Under the pieces are notes generated by a model. The model saw nothing but the letters and a program-made list of their open reading frames with translations, ran no database searches and was not told where the DNA came from. A DNA stretch of 64,000 nt, taken from NCBI GenBank assembly GCA_013289795.1, contig JABCZH010000011.1:62001-126000 (forward strand). Direction: 5' to 3'. Positions 18,802 to 27,343 of this stretch are shown one piece after another (within the stretch, counting starts at the first letter, position 1; each line of letters begins with the position of its first letter). This DNA comes from Acidobacteriota bacterium (GTDB lineage: Bacteria; Acidobacteriota; Terriglobia; Terriglobales; Acidobacteriaceae). The position numbers were made by a program, and so were the translations under genes.

Positions 18802-19905
18802 CTACCCCACCGCCCTCACAAAATCCGCCAGCATCCCATACGCCGTCGCTTCGAGTCCCGGATTGTTCTCCGTGATTACCAGTTCCGGAAAGATGTCCGT
18901 CTCAAGATACAAGATCGACGACGTCCCCGCGACCCAAGCCATCGCATCGCTCAATGGCACCTGCTCCGGCCGAACGCTCGCCTTCACCCGCGCACCGTCG
19001 CGCTGCGCCCGGCAAACCAGCTTATAAGGCTTGCCCGCAGTCCGCCCCGCGCGCACCGCTTCTCCGCTCAACTTCCCAATCCCCTCGCGCTCGATTTCCT
19101 CCAACCGAATCGGCACTCCCATAAGCACGGTGACCAGGGCCGCAACCTTCACCGCCGCATCCCAGCCTTCAACGTCGTGGCTCGGATCAGTCTCCGCCAC
19201 TCCCATCTGCTGCGCCTTCTTTAGCGATTCCTCAAAGCTCAACCCCACCTCCATCCCGCCAAGAATCACATTCGTAGTCGAATTCAGAATGCCGCGAAAG
19301 GCGCGCAACTCGACCGCCGGCAGGTTGTCGCGAAACAAAGAGAAAATCGGCACACCATCCATCACCGTGGACTCAAAAAAAAACGTCTTTCCTTTGGCAG
19401 CAGCAAGTTCGCTCAGTTCACAGTAGGCATGAACCACCGGCCCTTTATTTGCAGTGATGGCGTGGGCTCCCGATTCCAATGCCGCCCGAATATGATCAAT
19501 CGCCGGCTGCCCATCGGCCACACTCAGCGACGTCGCTTCAAACACCACATCCGCCCGTGCCGCGCACAACCAGTCCTCAACACCGCCCGGCCCGGACCCT
19601 ACTCCGGTCTGACTTGCCACCGCATACTTTGCGTGCAACAGCAGGTCCAGCCCGCCCGCATCCGCAATCCAGCCCATCCGCCGCGAGGCCACTCCCGTAA
19701 CTCGCCATGCGATTCCTCGCGCTCGTAGCTCAGCCTCTTTCTTCCGCAGCAGGCCCAGCAGCGCCCGATTGACGTTGCCGAACCCGAGCAGACAGAGGTT
19801 ATAGGTGCGAATGGTGGTCTCCAGACACGGCTCCGGGGGCAACGCCCCAGCAACCTGCCCTAATATGTTTATCGTGGGGCAGGTCCACCTTGCCCACTGT
19901 CCCAT
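18802..19905 (-). CDS. hom: Homoserine dehydrogenase
   Basis: 367 residues from ATG 19905, which overlaps the end of the previous gene by 37 bases; homology starts only near residue 33 (YNLCLLGFGNVNRALLGLL, the NAD(P)-binding loop), and an in-frame TTG near residue 23 is a possible alternative start. The catalytic part has ANKGPVVHAYCEL, the FESTVMDGVPIF and GILNSTTNVILGGM motifs, and AETDPSHDVEGWDAAVKV. It reduces aspartate semialdehyde to homoserine for threonine and methionine synthesis. No ACT domain follows, so threonine feedback through ACT is not expected. Monofunctional: no aspartokinase part. Confidence 0.92.
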   Translation of the reverse strand: MGQWARWTCPTINILGQVAGALPPEPCLETTIRTYNLCLLGFGNVNRALLGLLRKKEAELRARGIAWRVTGVASRRMGWIADAGGLDLLLHAKYAVASQTGVGSGPGGVEDWLCAARADVVFEATSLSVADGQPAIDHIRAALESGAHAITANKGPVVHAYCELSELAAAKGKTFFFESTVMDGVPIFSLFRDNLPAVELRAFRGILNSTTNVILGGMEVGLSFEESLKKAQQMGVAETDPSHDVEGWDAAVKVAALVTVLMGVPIRLEEIEREGIGKLSGEAVRAGRTAGKPYKLVCRAQRDGARVKASVRPEQVPLSDAMAWVAGTSSILYLETDIFPELVITENNPGLEATAYGMLADFVRAVG

Positions 19906-20621
19906 TCAAAGAATCCCGTGTGTCCAATCACGCGTTCTGCAAGATCGTGTGCTGCTGACATGCGATCGACCATGACCGGAGCCAATAACGTTTTCTCGAT
20001 CAACTTGCCGGTAGCGGGATCGTCCAGATTTATCTGTTGGAACTGCTCTTTAGAACGGCCTGAAAAACGCTGTCTGGAGGCGAACCAGTAGCGCACGGTC
20101 GCCTCTACTGCCCGAGCAAGAATGAGCATTGCGTTTGCGGCATCTCGATCTGCAACCTCAAAGGCGTCCTCGTACAGACATGCGGCTGCATAGCGCTGCC
20201 GTTCGAGCGCTGCTTCGGAGAATTGCGCGCCACGTTTGAGGCTCTCTCTCGCTTGCTCAAGGATCGAATCCGTCTGCGGCGATGATGAGTACACAAGGAC
20301 GCCGGTGGTGAGCATGTGTGCCATTACAGGGCGGCCTTCCGCTGACTCTTGCTTCAAATAGCTCTCGATCCACTCAGGCGAATTCACGAAAATTTCAGTT
20401 GGGATACCCTCGAACCACTTCTGGACACGCCGCCGCCACGAGTGCCGATGAATCACGATGATGTCGAAATCGCTTCCAGGATCAGGGTTGCCACGAACGA
20501 TGGATCCGGAGACCACGACGGCGAAGGGATCGAATTCGCTAAACACATACTCGGATGCCACGCGCAGGCCTCGTTCATAGCGAAGCGAAAGCGATGGAAG
20601 TGCAATCCGTGACGATTCCAT
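19869..20621 (-). CDS. Nucleotidyltransferase-domain protein with C-terminal HEPN-like helices
   Basis: 250 residues. The polymerase-beta-type motif GSIVRGNPDPGSDFDIIV (residues about 38-55) gives the GS signature and the two metal-binding Asp residues, with a third acidic residue in TEIFVN. The C-terminal half (about 125-235) is helical with AVEATVRYWFASRQRFSG, like a HEPN/substrate-binding region. Separate MNT and HEPN proteins usually form toxin-antitoxin pairs; here both are in one chain, more like a kanamycin-nucleotidyltransferase arrangement. It sits 8 bases after the PPOX-type gene and overlaps hom by 37 bases. The target of nucleotide transfer is unknown. Confidence 0.75.
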   Translation of the reverse strand: MESSRIALPSLSLRYERGLRVASEYVFSEFDPFAVVVSGSIVRGNPDPGSDFDIIVIHRHSWRRRVQKWFEGIPTEIFVNSPEWIESYLKQESAEGRPVMAHMLTTGVLVYSSSPQTDSILEQARESLKRGAQFSEAALERQRYAAACLYEDAFEVADRDAANAMLILARAVEATVRYWFASRQRFSGRSKEQFQQINLDDPATGKLIEKTLLAPVMVDRMSAAHDLAERVIGHTGFFEWDSGQGGPAPR

Positions 20622-20629
20622 AGGCCAGC

Positions 20630-21049
20630 TCAGCCCATCATCGTCGTGTGCTCAGGCTGGATCTTGTAGATGACCCTCACTTCGCCTGCCTGGCGGTAGG
20701 GATACTTGTCCACGTCCAAATACTTCTTCGCCATCTTGTCGATGTGTTCGTCCGCGCCGCGCTCGGTGATTTCCACCACCCGCCCCCGGATTTCAAGATA
20801 TCGGTAAGGATTCTCAGGATCCACGATGGCCAGCGCCACTCGCGGATCGCGGCGAACGTTCTTGTCCTTCTGTCGCCCCTTGGCGGAGTTGAAAAGCACC
20901 AGATTGCCTTCCAGGTCGCACCAGACCGGCGTCACCTGCGGACGTCCGTCCGGCATGATCGTACTCAAGTTGGCAAACGCCCGCTTGTTGAACAGATCGC
21001 GATATTTCTCTGGGATAGCTCCAGATTTCTCCGGAATAGCTGCAGCCAT
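20630..21049 (-). CDS. PPOX-class (pyridoxamine 5'-phosphate oxidase-fold) probable F420- or flavin-dependent protein
   Basis: 139 residues, a split-barrel flavin-binding fold. Seen are FANLSTIMPDGRPQVTPVWC at the N-terminus, NSAKGRQKDKNVRRDPRVAL (the cofactor phosphate-binding stretch) and YRYLEIRGRVVEI. These match the family of short PPOX enzymes that use F420 or FMN to reduce various substrates. The physiological substrate cannot be told. It is the first gene of a same-strand run: this gene, the nucleotidyltransferase and hom, with spacing of 8 bases and then an overlap. Confidence 0.85.
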   Translation of the reverse strand: MAAAIPEKSGAIPEKYRDLFNKRAFANLSTIMPDGRPQVTPVWCDLEGNLVLFNSAKGRQKDKNVRRDPRVALAIVDPENPYRYLEIRGRVVEITERGADEHIDKMAKKYLDVDKYPYRQAGEVRVIYKIQPEHTTMMG

Positions 21050-21138
21050 TTCAAGCCTCCATGCGGTCGCACCCTGATCGGCGACCCAAACAGATTATAT
21101 CCGTCCTTGCGGCATCACGTGCCGCAAGCTTCGCGACC

Positions 21139-21302
21139 TTTCCTCCGTGCACCTCTGTCCCCCTGTGGTTCAAGCTTTTCTCTGCAGACTCCACGATTAA
21201 AGTCTTTTTTTTCGACCGCAGGTTCCCTTCGCGGTTCACGCTCTTCTCCGCGTTCTCTGTCCGCCCTCTGCGAACTCCGCGATTAAACGCTTTTCCGCTA
21301 AA
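21139..21302. repeat. CTCTGTG/CTCCGCG-type degenerate repeat block
   Basis: Stretches such as CACCTCTGTCCCCCTGTGGTT and CTCCGCGTTCTCTGTCCGCC repeat with a loose 8-10 base period between divergent genes. The region 21050-21383 holds no gene besides this. Confidence 0.55.
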
Positions 21303-21383
21303 CCTTCACCATTTACAATACGTGACTCACTGAAAAGCAAGCAGGCACGAAGGTCTGCGGTCGTCGCCGGACGGAAACCAACA

Positions 21384-22277
21384 ATGCGTACTCGACTAGC
21401 CAAGCTACTCACCGTTCTCATTCTCCTGGCGGCCACCGCCCTCGCCGGCGACCGCGCCCCCCGTCCCACTATTGTCTTCATGACCGACTTCGGCGTCGTC
21501 GATGATTCCGTTGCCCTCTGCAAGGGCGTCATGTATTCCATTGCTCCCGAAGTTCGCATCGTCGATCTTACCCATCAGGTCACGCCGTACTCCATACTCG
21601 ACGGCGCCCGCTTCCTCTACGGCGCCACTGCATACTTTCCCGCTGGGACCATCTTCGTCGTGGTCATCGACCCCGGTGTCGGCAGCACTCGCAAAGCGGT
21701 CGTTGTGAAATCCAAGCGTGGCCAATACTTTGTGCTCCCTGACAACGGCCTCATGACGCTTGTCCAGGACCGTGATGGCCTCGAATCCGCACGTGAGATC
21801 ACCAATCGCGACTGGATGATCGGCGCCGCTCTCTCCTCCACCTTTCATGGCCGCGACATTTTCTCGCCCGCCGGAGCTCATCTCGCACGCGGTGACGAGT
21901 GGACCCAGGTCGGCCCCGAACTCGACATTGCCAAACTCGTCCGCCTGGACATCACTCCCGTAAGACTCGACGACCGTGGCCTTAGCGCTCAAGTCATCGC
22001 CACTGACGGCCCCTTCGGCAACTTGGTCACTAACATCAGTGGCGAAGACTTCCTCAAGCTCGGATACACGCGTGGTCAAACCGTGCCCGTGATCATCGGC
22101 AAGACTGAACTCAAGCTTCCTTTCGTGCGAACATTCAGTGACGTGCCCTTGCACGCACCGCTCCTGTACATCGACTCGCGTGGCCACGTAGGATTCGCAA
22201 TCAATCAGGGAAGTTTTGCATCCATACACGGAATCAAGCCGCCGCAACCAATTTTCATTCCCCGCGCGGCCAGGTAG
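21384..22277 (+). CDS. SAM hydroxide adenosyltransferase/chlorinase-fold protein with a signal peptide
   Basis: 297 residues. A clear signal peptide occupies 1-21 (MRTRLAKLL, hydrophobic core, ALAG). The mature part holds the family signatures FMTDFGVVDDSVALCKG, VVVIDPGVGSTRKAVVV and FHGRDIFSPAGAHLA. Homologs hydrolyse S-adenosylmethionine to adenosine and methionine, or are halogenases (fluorinase, chlorinase). Those lack export signals, and SAM is not normally found outside the cytoplasm, so the exported location is odd. It is followed after 25 bases by the Oar-like receptor gene, with AGGAGG in between. The substrate outside the cytoplasm is unknown. Confidence 0.85.
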   Translation: MRTRLAKLLTVLILLAATALAGDRAPRPTIVFMTDFGVVDDSVALCKGVMYSIAPEVRIVDLTHQVTPYSILDGARFLYGATAYFPAGTIFVVVIDPGVGSTRKAVVVKSKRGQYFVLPDNGLMTLVQDRDGLESAREITNRDWMIGAALSSTFHGRDIFSPAGAHLARGDEWTQVGPELDIAKLVRLDITPVRLDDRGLSAQVIATDGPFGNLVTNISGEDFLKLGYTRGQTVPVIIGKTELKLPFVRTFSDVPLHAPLLYIDSRGHVGFAINQGSFASIHGIKPPQPIFIPRAAR

Positions 22278-22301
22278 CAGACTGACTCAAGGAGGATTTT
22301 C

Positions 22302-25300
22302 ATGAGCATCCAACGATTGGTTTTCCGTAAGTCTTTTCCAGTGATCCTGTTCGTCCTGCTCATGTCCGGCCTTCCTCTTGCTCAGAGCTTTCGCGGCTCC
22401 ATCCGCGGCCAGGTGGTCGATCCCAATGGCAAGTTGATCGTCGGAGCCAAGCTCACTGCCAAGAGCCCTGCCACCGGCCTGGTTCGCGACGCCATCACCG
22501 GCGACGACGGTGCCTACGTCCTCGCGGAACTCCCCGTCGGCCTGTACACCGTGACTGCCGAATCCGCCGGCCTTTCGCCCGTCGCCCAGAACATCGTAGT
22601 CAATGTCGGTCTCGACACCACTGCTAACTTCGATCTCACCGGCCTCGCTCAGCGGACCGAGCAAGTAACTGTTGCGGCCAATGCTCCCATCATCGAACAG
22701 ACCCGCGACGTTCTCGGCGAAGCCGTCGATCGTAAACTGGTCGACGAACTCCCCCTCAATGGGCGCGACTTCGGCAAACTCGTCGCCCTAGTCCCCGGCG
22801 TCACCGTCGAACCCGCAGGTGTTGCCGGCACCGAGTTCGGCTTCGGCCAGTTCAACATCAACGGCAACCGTGACCGCTCCAACAACTACACTCTTGACGG
22901 CACTGACAACAACGATCCCTACTTCAACAACTCCGCGCTCAATCAGGTCGGCATCACCGGCGCGCCTGCCACGCTGCTGCCGATTGATGCCATCCAGGAA
23001 TTCAACCTGCAATCCCAGTTCGCCGCCGAATACGGACGCAACTCCGGCTCAGTGGTCAACATCATCACCCGCTCCGGTGCCAACAAGTTCCACGGTTCAG
23101 CGTTTGAATTTCTGCGCAACAGCGCTCTCGATGCTCGCAACTACTTCAACACTGAATCCCGCAAGACCCTGTTCCAGAACAACCAGTTCGGTGGATCGCT
23201 CGGCGGCCCCATCGTGAAGGACAAAACCTTCTTCTTCCTCGCTTACGAAGGACAGCGCGAGAACGTCGGCTCCGACTTCCTGCTTAACGTGCCCACGCAA
23301 GCCGAAATTGCTCAGGCGCAGGCCGTCGCAATCGGCACCGGGCAGATCACGAAGATTAATCCCGCGCTGACCAAGATCCTGGATTTCTATCCCCACAGCA
23401 GCACCGGCCAAATCGCATCAGTGGTCAACGACAAGAACGATCTCGACAACTTCATCGCCAAGATCGACGAGAACCTCACCAACACCGAACAACTCACCGG
23501 ACGCTACGCCTTCGGGCAGAGCTACCAGATCTTTCCCCTGGGCAACAATGGGGGATTTGGCAAAGGCTCGCGTCTGCCGCAGTTCGCCCAGACTTCGCCC
23601 ACCCGGGTTCAGGTAGTTTCGCTAAGCCTGCTTTCGACCCTGAGTTCGACTCGCATCAACGAAGTCCGCTTCGGTTACAGCCGCTATCGCACCTCGTTCA
23701 GTTCGCTCGACGCTAACTTTGATCCCACGAGCATCGGACTCGATTTTGGCACTGGCAAGCTGGGACTGCCCGAATTTGATTTCTCCATCCCGCAGCTGGA
23801 GAATCTTGGTGCGATCGGTTTCAGCGTTCCTCGCGGCCGCACCAGCCAGACCTACCAGATCCTCGACAACTACACCTGGCTGCACGGCAAGCACACCTTC
23901 AAATTTGGCGGCGAGTTTCATCGCGCCGATGTGGCTAATTTCAACGACAATCTGGAGCGGGGAATCTTTTCTTTCAGTACAAGCGGCCTTAGTCCGGATC
24001 CCGTCGTCGATGTGCTCGCCAATTTCTACCTCGGTAACGCCTCCGTGTCCGCCGACACCGGCAACACCCATCGCACCAATTACAACAACGGCCTCAGCTT
24101 CTTCGCGCAAGACGACTTCCGCGCATCTTCAACCCTCACTCTCAACCTCGGCCTGCGCTGGGAATACTTTGGCCCGCTCAGCGAAGCCAATAATCTTCTT
24201 TCTAACTTGGCGCCCGATGGAACGCTCGCCATGGTCGGCACTCACGGCCTCAACGGCGTTTACAATCGCGATTTCAAGAACTTTGCCCCTCGCCTCGGCC
24301 TCGCCTGGACTCCGCTCCCCAACACCGTGGTGCGCATGGGCTACGGCATTTATTACGACTACGTCCCGCAAGACTTATTCATTGCCAACTTCACCACCTC
24401 GGCCGGAGTCGCCACCAATCCCATTGGCCCCTCGCCCGTCTTCCCGATGGCCTTCCATCAGAACGCGTTCAATGGCACTCTTACTACTCCCGGACCGATT
24501 TTGACTGCAACCACCACCGGCCCTTTCACCATTTTCGCCACCCCCCGCAATTTCCCCACTCCCTACAGCCAGAATTGGAACTTCAACGTCCAGCACAAAC
24601 TCGCGGAGAACACCTCGCTCGAAATCGGCTACGTCGGCAGCAAGGGGACACACCTGGTGCGCCTGTTTGACGCCAATCAGCCCGACGCGAACTTCAGCTT
24701 CCCCAATCCCAAGTTCGGCAACATGGACATGCTCGCCCCCATCAGTTCATCCGTCTTTCACTCCCTCCAGACCACGTTTCGCATTCAGGCCGTGCATGGC
24801 TGGTCGGGCTTTGCCACCTACAATTATTCGAAGTCGCTGGACGACGCTTCCGATGGCATCGACTTCACCGCCGGGGCCGCTTTTCCGCAGGATTCCACTG
24901 ACCTTCCCGCCGAGCGTGGCCCTTCGACCTTCGATACCCGCCACCGTTTCACCGGAGCCGTGAACTACGACGTGCCCGTCTGGCACGTGCTGCCCAGGGC
25001 GCTCGGCACCGGCTGGGCTTTGAACTGGATTGCCAGCTTCCAGAGCGGCCGCCCCATTCCCATCATCACTTCCAACGACACCACCGGCCGCTCCTACTTC
25101 AACCAGCGCCCCAACGTCGTTCCCGGAGTCAATCCCATCCTGCCCCACTGGAATCCGTTCACCGGATACTTGAACGCGAACGCTTTTGCCCAGCCCGTGC
25201 AAGGAACCTTCGGCGATCTCGGCCGCGATTCGGTTTACGGCCCCGGCTACAAGAATCTCGATTTCTCCATCACCAAGAACACGAAGATCTACGAACGCCT

Positions 25301-25493
25301 GAACTTGCAACTGCGCGCAGAGTTCTTCAACATCTTCAACCATCCCAACTTCGCCTTGCCCGCCGGAAGCATCAACCCCGGTCTCGCACCCGCCGGCCTG
25401 ATCTCGCAGACTCCAGACGTTGCTCAAGGCAACCCCGGCCTCGGAGGCGGCGGTCCACGCGTTATCCAGTTGGCCGCAAAGTTCACGTTCTAG
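22302..25493 (+). CDS. Oar-like TonB-dependent receptor with carboxypeptidase-regulatory-like domain
   Basis: 1063 residues starting at ATG 22302, with an AAGGAGG ribosome site 8 bases upstream. A signal peptide (1-28) is followed by a carboxypeptidase-regulatory-like beta-sandwich domain (about 33-115, GQVVDPNGKLIVGAKLTA), a plug domain (about 130-250, DELPLNGRDFGKLVALVPG) and a large beta barrel that ends in Phe (AAKFTF), the outer-membrane assembly signal. This domain order is greatly expanded in Acidobacteria. Such receptors probably import or secrete large carbohydrates or peptides using TonB energy; the ligand is unknown. It is probably co-transcribed with 21384-22277. Confidence 0.95.
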   Translation: MSIQRLVFRKSFPVILFVLLMSGLPLAQSFRGSIRGQVVDPNGKLIVGAKLTAKSPATGLVRDAITGDDGAYVLAELPVGLYTVTAESAGLSPVAQNIVVNVGLDTTANFDLTGLAQRTEQVTVAANAPIIEQTRDVLGEAVDRKLVDELPLNGRDFGKLVALVPGVTVEPAGVAGTEFGFGQFNINGNRDRSNNYTLDGTDNNDPYFNNSALNQVGITGAPATLLPIDAIQEFNLQSQFAAEYGRNSGSVVNIITRSGANKFHGSAFEFLRNSALDARNYFNTESRKTLFQNNQFGGSLGGPIVKDKTFFFLAYEGQRENVGSDFLLNVPTQAEIAQAQAVAIGTGQITKINPALTKILDFYPHSSTGQIASVVNDKNDLDNFIAKIDENLTNTEQLTGRYAFGQSYQIFPLGNNGGFGKGSRLPQFAQTSPTRVQVVSLSLLSTLSSTRINEVRFGYSRYRTSFSSLDANFDPTSIGLDFGTGKLGLPEFDFSIPQLENLGAIGFSVPRGRTSQTYQILDNYTWLHGKHTFKFGGEFHRADVANFNDNLERGIFSFSTSGLSPDPVVDVLANFYLGNASVSADTGNTHRTNYNNGLSFFAQDDFRASSTLTLNLGLRWEYFGPLSEANNLLSNLAPDGTLAMVGTHGLNGVYNRDFKNFAPRLGLAWTPLPNTVVRMGYGIYYDYVPQDLFIANFTTSAGVATNPIGPSPVFPMAFHQNAFNGTLTTPGPILTATTTGPFTIFATPRNFPTPYSQNWNFNVQHKLAENTSLEIGYVGSKGTHLVRLFDANQPDANFSFPNPKFGNMDMLAPISSSVFHSLQTTFRIQAVHGWSGFATYNYSKSLDDASDGIDFTAGAAFPQDSTDLPAERGPSTFDTRHRFTGAVNYDVPVWHVLPRALGTGWALNWIASFQSGRPIPIITSNDTTGRSYFNQRPNVVPGVNPILPHWNPFTGYLNANAFAQPVQGTFGDLGRDSVYGPGYKNLDFSITKNTKIYERLNLQLRAEFFNIFNHPNFALPAGSINPGLAPAGLISQTPDVAQGNPGLGGGGPRVIQLAAKFTF

Positions 25494-25543
25494 CAAGTTA
25501 GGGATGATGCGGGTTGGCCAAAAGGGATGGGGGGAGTAGCGCT

Positions 25544-26359
25544 TCAGCGCTGTGCAACATATACGAAGCGGGACAGACGGCCCTCCCGCGCAATTCGGGC
25601 AGTGACCTCGAGGAACTCCTGCTGATCGTCATAAGTCCGGCCGCCCTCGATCTCATGCAGCGCGCTGCTCCTTGCTGCCCGGGCCGCGTGTCTTGCCTCG
25701 GCAACCTTGGCCATGTTCGCGGTTACATCTTCACAGACCAGCAAGCGCAATCCGCATTCTGCAATCACGCCCTCATCATAGCCGCGGGGAACAAAGAGAT
25801 AGAAACTCGTCGAACTGCGCACTGCGATCTCTGCATTCGTCAGCGCTCCAGTCACAGTGATCGGATCGGTGAACAGCATTTTTCCGCCCGGTTTCAGTAC
25901 GCGGGTCCACTCCGCGATGACGCGCGGTCGGTCGGGCAAGTGATTGATCGCGTCAATACAAGTGATGGCGTCAAAGCTGGCGCCGGAAAATGGCAGCCGC
26001 TTGGTGGCGTCGGTAGTACGAAAGAGGGCCCGCTCCGCCAGGCCCCGCTGGGCTGCAAGAGTGTTCGCGGTCTCAACCGCCTGTTCATGAACATCAATGC
26101 CGACGACCGAACAGCCAGTGGCAGCGGCGACGCGCAACGCCGGGCCTCCCGCTCCACATGCAACATCGAGCAGGGTTTTTCCTGGAGAAAGGTTGAGCCA
26201 CTGCAGAAACCGGTCCTGCTCGTCTGCCGTCAGCCAGCTATTCTGTCCAATGTCCTCGCCAAAAGATTCACGACGGATCTGTGCGTACAACTCCGCTTCA
26301 AAGTTTCCGTAGATGGCGTTGTACTGCGCCGAGCGAGGAACCGAGTTGGATTTTGTCAT
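25544..26359 (-). CDS. Class I SAM-dependent methyltransferase
   Basis: 271 residues. The Rossmann-like SAM site is visible in LLDVACGAGGPALRVAAATG (motif I), GIDVHEQAVETAN (acidic ribose binder) and CIDAINHLPDRP with LKPGGKMLFTD (motifs IV/V), the last matching the UbiE-like group. The N-terminal region shows the YDAIYGNFEAELYAQ-like helix common to small-molecule methyltransferases. It starts 10 bases after the purine nucleoside phosphorylase gene on the same strand, so both are probably one transcript. The substrate is unknown; a nucleoside is only a guess from the neighbours. Confidence 0.85.
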   Translation of the reverse strand: MTKSNSVPRSAQYNAIYGNFEAELYAQIRRESFGEDIGQNSWLTADEQDRFLQWLNLSPGKTLLDVACGAGGPALRVAAATGCSVVGIDVHEQAVETANTLAAQRGLAERALFRTTDATKRLPFSGASFDAITCIDAINHLPDRPRVIAEWTRVLKPGGKMLFTDPITVTGALTNAEIAVRSSTSFYLFVPRGYDEGVIAECGLRLLVCEDVTANMAKVAEARHAARAARSSALHEIEGGRTYDDQQEFLEVTARIAREGRLSRFVYVAQR

Positions 26360-26369
26360 CGTGCTCTCG

Positions 26370-27221
26370 TCACTTCACGCCATCGGCGTCCACATCCTTC
26401 GCCATATCTCCCAGCACCGCCCGCAACAACGCCACAAAATCTCCCTTCACCCGCTCCGCGGTATCCAGCACTTCCTGATGATTCAACGGCTGATTCAGAA
26501 TCCCTGCCGCCATATTGGTTACACAGGAAATCCCCAGCACTCTGATCCCCATGTGCCGCGCCGCAGTCACTTCCGCAATCGTGGACATCCCCACCAAATC
26601 CGCCCCAATGGCCCTCAAATACCGAATCTCCGCCGGCGTCTCATAACTCGGCCCCAGCAACCCGGCATACACGCCTTCATGCAGTGTCTTGCCCAACCTC
26701 TGCGCAGCCCGCATTGCCATCTCCCGGTACGGCTTACAGTACGCCTGCGTCATGTCAGGAAAGCGCGGCCCGAAATGCTCGTCATTTCCTCCCACCAGCG
26801 GATTCTGCCCCTGCAAGTTAATGTGATCAGAAATCACCACCAGCGCGCCCTGCGTATACTTCGTATTGATCCCACCCGCCGCATTGGTGACGATCAACGC
26901 CCGAATTCCCATCCGCCCCAAGACCCGCACCGGAAACGCCACTTGCTCCGCCGAATATCCCTCGTAAAGATGCACCCGCCCCTGCATCGCCGCGACCGGA
27001 ATGTCTCCACATTTCCCGATCACCATCTGCCCCGCATGTCCGATCGCGGTCGATTGCGGGAACGAAGGAACCTGCGAGTAGGGCACTCGCACGGCCTCGC
27101 TCATCGCGTCAGCAAACGCACCCAGGCCCGATCCCAGAACCAGGCCGATCTTCGGCCGCAGCACTGTCTGTTCTAGGAGAAATGTACTGGCGTATTCAAC
27201 CCGAGTGAAAGTGTCAGTCAT
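26370..27221 (-). CDS. punA: Purine nucleoside phosphorylase (trimeric, family 2)
   Basis: 283 residues. Family motifs present: GLVLGSGLGAFAD (phosphate loop), QGRVHLYEGYS, VTNAAGGIN and GPSYETPAEIRYLRAIGADLVGMSTIAEV. The enzyme splits purine nucleosides with phosphate to give the free base and ribose-1-phosphate. Upstream on the same strand is a secreted adenosine deaminase-like gene, which fits salvage of adenosine through inosine. A short heptad repeat (27224-27250) lies just upstream of the start. The DNA codon use is C-rich on the plus strand, as in neighbours. Confidence 0.92.
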   Translation of the reverse strand: MTDTFTRVEYASTFLLEQTVLRPKIGLVLGSGLGAFADAMSEAVRVPYSQVPSFPQSTAIGHAGQMVIGKCGDIPVAAMQGRVHLYEGYSAEQVAFPVRVLGRMGIRALIVTNAAGGINTKYTQGALVVISDHINLQGQNPLVGGNDEHFGPRFPDMTQAYCKPYREMAMRAAQRLGKTLHEGVYAGLLGPSYETPAEIRYLRAIGADLVGMSTIAEVTAARHMGIRVLGISCVTNMAAGILNQPLNHQEVLDTAERVKGDFVALLRAVLGDMAKDVDADGVK

Positions 27222-27223
27222 GA

Positions 27224-27250
27224 AGCACTTAGCATTTAGCGATTAGCTTT
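27224..27250. repeat. Heptad repeat, GCTAAAT family, short copy
   Basis: On the minus strand GCTAATC, GCTAAAT and GCTAAGT units follow one another in 7-base steps directly upstream of punA. The ribosome binding site of punA must lie within or beside it. Confidence 0.55.
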
Positions 27251-27290
27251 CGGAAATCATGGCCCTGCGAAGATTACCACCGGCCGTAAT

Positions 27291-27343
27291 GGCTAAGCGC
27301 CAACTGCTAATTGCTGAGTGCTGAATGCTGAGTGCTGATCGCT
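27291..27343. repeat. Heptad repeat (GCTGAGT/GCTGAAT), overlapping the 3' end of the deaminase gene
   Basis: GCTAATT, GCTGAGT, GCTGAAT, GCTGAGT and GCTGATC follow in a perfect 7-base register. Because 7 is not a multiple of 3, the deaminase frame reads them as the ISTQHSALSN tail and stop codon. Confidence 0.75.

Noticed and set aside
19801-19905. Possible SAM-type riboswitch in front of homoserine dehydrogenase (a GCAACC-like stretch)
   Set aside because: The stretch lies on the opposite strand, lacks the SAM-I core arrangement and would overlap the coding region.
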